DNA of 6,797 nucleotides. It comes from Betaproteobacteria bacterium. GTDB lineage: Bacteria > Pseudomonadota > Gammaproteobacteria > Burkholderiales > Usitatibacteraceae. The stretch lies in NCBI GenBank assembly GCA_025362705.1, contig JANYFH010000037.1, forward strand, positions 1 to 6,797, read 5' to 3'. The notes beneath the pieces were generated by a model. The model was given only the letters and a program-made list of their open reading frames with translations. It searched no databases and had not been told where the DNA came from. A program made the translations under genes and the position numbers. Shown here piece by piece: positions 4,272 to 6,797 of this stretch. Every line of letters starts with the position of its first letter. The stretch's first letter is position 1.

Positions 4272-6797
4272 ATGGATCCCGTGAAAAAGTCTCAGGCACC
4301 TTTCACGCTCGGTTTGGATCTTGGGACAAACTCAATAGGCTGGGCGTTGATTGGCCATCGTGAAGATGATCAGCCTGACTCGTTAATTGACTGTGGCGTA
4401 CGCATTTTCCAGGAAGCAGTGGAAGCGAAAACACGCACACCAAAAAACCATGCGCGCCGTGCCGCGCGACAAATGCGCAAGCAACTTGCCCGCAAACGCA
4501 TGCGGCGTGACTTGCTAAGAAAACTTCTGACCGACGCGGACTGGCTGGATGAGGCATTTCGTGACTACGCAGGCGAAGCTACCTTCAACGCCTTGGGTGA
4601 CCCGTATCAACTACGAAAAAAATCACTCGATGAAAAACTGACGCTTGCCGAGCTATCGCGTGTGCTGATGCACCTGAACAAGCGACGCGGCTTCCAAAGT
4701 AACCGTAAAGCGCAGAAAGATGAGGACGGGAAAGTCCGTACCGCGATCACTGAGCTGGTCAAGCGAATTGAATCCAGCGGCTCTCGCACGCTCGGCGAAT
4801 ACTTCGCAAGTGTTAACGCGCCGCGTGGACAATATACCGACCGTTCGATGTACAAAAATGAATTCGACCTTATCTGGGAAAAGCAAAAAACGTTTTATCC
4901 AGAAGCGTTGACCGCTGAACGACGCGTGCGAATCAGTAACACGATATTTTTTCAGCGCCCTCTGAAGGTGCAAAAATTTCTTGTCGGTAAATGTCCTTTT
5001 GAACCCGATCGCAAACGTGCACCGCGCGCATTGCAGGAGACGCAAAGGGCGCGCTACTTGCAAGATATTAACAACCTCGAAGTAAAAGACCCCATCAAGC
5101 GCAGCTACCGAAAACTACGTGATGGTGAACGCGCCAAGCTGGTGGCGCTACTGGAAAAACAAAAATCGCTTTCGTGGGGAGCGGCCAAGAAAAAACTTGG
5201 TCTACACGAAAACGAGCTATTCAATCTCGAAGAAGGCAAGAAAACAGAGCTTATCGGCAACCGCACGGGATATGCTCTTCGCAGCGTGCTAGGAGAAGCG
5301 TGGGATGCGATGCCCGACGACAAACAGCGTGCGCTGCTTACCGACATGCTTACCATTGACTCGGAAACTGGCTTTCTTCGTCGTATGCAAGAGCATTGGC
5401 ATATCGACGAGAAAACCGCACAGTCACTTCTGGAGACCGAGTTAGAGCCTGGCTACGGACGTATCTCGGAAAAGGCGCTCCGCAAAATATTGCCCGGCTT
5501 ACAAATGGGACTTCGTTATGACGAAGCCTGCGCTGCGGCCGAATATAACCATGCAAAACCTCAGGGCGAAGGGAAAAAATACGCAAAGTTGCCTTCTCCC
5601 CCGAATCTGCGTAATCCTGTGGTTCTCAAGGCGCTGCATGAAACACGTCGCGTGGTGAATGCGATCGTTCGGGAATACGGATTGCCCAGACTGATCCGTA
5701 TCGAACTGGCGCGCGAGATGAAACTCACGCAAAAACAAAAAGAGTCAGCACAAAAACAGAATAAAGCCAATGAGCGGCTGAACAAGGAAGCCGAGGCCTT
5801 TTTGCAGGCGAGAGGAAATCCATACGCCACATACAAAGACAAAATTAAATTTCGTCTTTGGAAAGAATGTGGGGGCTTGTGTCCGTACACAGGCAAGGCA
5901 ATCTCGCAGGAAATGCTATTTGGGCCGGAAGTAGACGTGGAGCACATCCTTCCCTATTCGCGCTCCCTTGATGACTCATACATGAACAAGACGCTTTGTG
6001 TTGCTGATTTCAATCGACGGCTGAAGCAAAACCGCACGCCGTTTGAAATATTTGACGGCAAGGAAAAAGACTTTCTGGAAATACTTGCGCGCGTGAAAGA
6101 ATTTCCGTGGTCTAAACGCCGCAAGTTTGAGCAAAAGGAAATCAACACCGATGAATTTGTTTCGCGCCAGCTAAACGATACGCGCTACATATCGCTCGAA
6201 GTAAAAGATTTTGTTGCCAAACTGGGCGTCCCGGTCGATGTGAGCAAAGGTGCCGCAACTTCCGAGCTTCGTTGGCAATGGGGGTTGGATGCCATTCTCA
6301 ATCCAGATGGTGTGCTTGAGAAAAACCGTGCAGACCATCGTCACCATGCGGTGGACGCCATCGTAATCGCACTAACCAATCGCAGCGTGTTCATGAAAAT
6401 CTCTCATCGCTTTGAGCACGCGTTTTCCATGAACCCGCCCTGGGATCGGTTTCGCGATAGCGTAAAAGAACGCTTGGATTCCGTCATCATTTCTCACGCG
6501 GCGACGCACAAGATTTCTGGCGCACTACATGAGGCCACTGCCTATGGCAGCGGATTCCTATGGTCGAAAGACAAGAAGGGCAATCCCGTCAAAGAACAAA
6601 TCTACGTCTACCGCAAGCCGTTAGATGAGAAATTCACTGACAAGCAGGCAAAAGACATTCGTGACGGAAAGATCAAAGAACTCGTACTTGCGCGCCTGGC
6701 AGCGCATGGCAACGACGCAAAAAAGGCGTTCGGTGATCTCGCCAACTTCCCACTGGTTCATGTTGATGGCGAGACTCCGATTACCTCGGTTCGCGTT
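4272..6797 (+). CDS. cas9: CRISPR-associated endonuclease Cas9, 3'-truncated by window edge (probably type II-C)
   Basis: RNA-guided DNA endonuclease of a type II CRISPR system; HNH cuts the target strand and RuvC the non-target strand. My translation gives 842 codons with no stop. Layout: RuvC-I LGLDLGTNSIGW (13-24, Asp16); Arg-rich bridge helix about 50-86; REC lobe from about 87, with LNKRRGFQSNRK (135-146) and the family block FFQRPLK; RuvC-II IELAREM (Glu478); HNH about 515-610, with VEHILPYSRSLDD (His558, Asn581 at the SpCas9 Asn863 position); RuvC-III DHRHHAVDAIVIAL (His692, Asp695). The visible end aligns with NmeCas9 before its PAM-interacting domain, so perhaps 150-200 residues are missing and the whole protein would be near 1,000 residues, fitting II-C. 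Unusual: Glu557 precedes His558 where SpCas9 and NmeCas9 have Asp. By eye, codons are more A-rich than in the upstream genes, suggesting transfer. All nuclease residues seem intact. Subtype is unproven because cas1/cas2 and the array are not visible. Confidence 0.97.
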   Translation, partial: MDPVKKSQAPFTLGLDLGTNSIGWALIGHREDDQPDSLIDCGVRIFQEAVEAKTRTPKNHARRAARQMRKQLARKRMRRDLLRKLLTDADWLDEAFRDYAGEATFNALGDPYQLRKKSLDEKLTLAELSRVLMHLNKRRGFQSNRKAQKDEDGKVRTAITELVKRIESSGSRTLGEYFASVNAPRGQYTDRSMYKNEFDLIWEKQKTFYPEALTAERRVRISNTIFFQRPLKVQKFLVGKCPFEPDRKRAPRALQETQRARYLQDINNLEVKDPIKRSYRKLRDGERAKLVALLEKQKSLSWGAAKKKLGLHENELFNLEEGKKTELIGNRTGYALRSVLGEAWDAMPDDKQRALLTDMLTIDSETGFLRRMQEHWHIDEKTAQSLLETELEPGYGRISEKALRKILPGLQMGLRYDEACAAAEYNHAKPQGEGKKYAKLPSPPNLRNPVVLKALHETRRVVNAIVREYGLPRLIRIELAREMKLTQKQKESAQKQNKANERLNKEAEAFLQARGNPYATYKDKIKFRLWKECGGLCPYTGKAISQEMLFGPEVDVEHILPYSRSLDDSYMNKTLCVADFNRRLKQNRTPFEIFDGKEKDFLEILARVKEFPWSKRRKFEQKEINTDEFVSRQLNDTRYISLEVKDFVAKLGVPVDVSKGAATSELRWQWGLDAILNPDGVLEKNRADHRHHAVDAIVIALTNRSVFMKISHRFEHAFSMNPPWDRFRDSVKERLDSVIISHAATHKISGALHEATAYGSGFLWSKDKKGNPVKEQIYVYRKPLDEKFTDKQAKDIRDGKIKELVLARLAAHGNDAKKAFGDLANFPLVHVDGETPITSVRV

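Noticed and set aside
4653..5063. Antisense open frame of 136 codons inside cas9
   Set aside because: It lies opposite the strongly conserved Cas9 REC region and its translation shows no recognisable domain; the same holds for the antisense frames at 5561-5947 and 5499-5738.
5868..5882. Cys533-x3-Cys537 in the Cas9 HNH domain as a zinc knuckle
   Set aside because: No second Cys pair is seen in the HNH region, so a zinc site is not supported.

Overview
The window looks like a proteobacterial chromosome, most likely betaproteobacterial. The reasons are a Bpt-type leucyltransferase paired with aat, molybdenum-cofactor genes directly upstream, a Tat-exported Rieske-like protein, and moderately GC-rich coding sequence. 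The taxon is inferred from gene content and order only; there is no rRNA or marker gene to confirm it.

Left part (1-4012): five genes on the + strand, tightly packed and probably co-transcribed. They are the 3' part of mobA (the 5' end lies outside the window), moeA, a Tat-signal Rieske-like [2Fe-2S] protein gene, aat and bpt. MobA and MoeA act in the last steps of molybdenum-cofactor synthesis: MoeA inserts molybdate and MobA adds GMP. Aat and Bpt are the two aminoacyl-tRNA-protein transferases of the bacterial N-degron pathway. Aat marks N-terminal Lys/Arg and Bpt marks N-terminal Asp/Glu, creating Leu/Phe N-termini that ClpS/ClpAP recognises. The last two junctions have zero spacing (stop codon followed at once by ATG) and no visible Shine-Dalgarno sequence, which suggests translational coupling.

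Middle (4013-4271): a 259-base intergenic region with three consecutive stem-loops, the last a strong GC-rich hairpin, then a stretch containing the presumed cas9 promoter and a clear ribosome binding site. The hairpins may be operon terminators, a tracrRNA, or both.

Right part (4272-6797): the first 842 codons of a Cas9 gene with no internal stop, running off the right edge. RuvC-I, bridge helix, REC, RuvC-II, HNH and RuvC-III are all present with catalytic residues; the C-terminal PAM-interacting domain is outside the window. Size and motif layout fit a compact type II-C Cas9, but cas1, cas2 and the repeat array are not visible, so the subtype is an inference.

I see no wholly new system here. 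The points most worth a second look are the structured leader before cas9 (possible tracrRNA), the Glu in place of Asp before the HNH catalytic His, and a Rieske-like protein that lacks the usual second His ligand.
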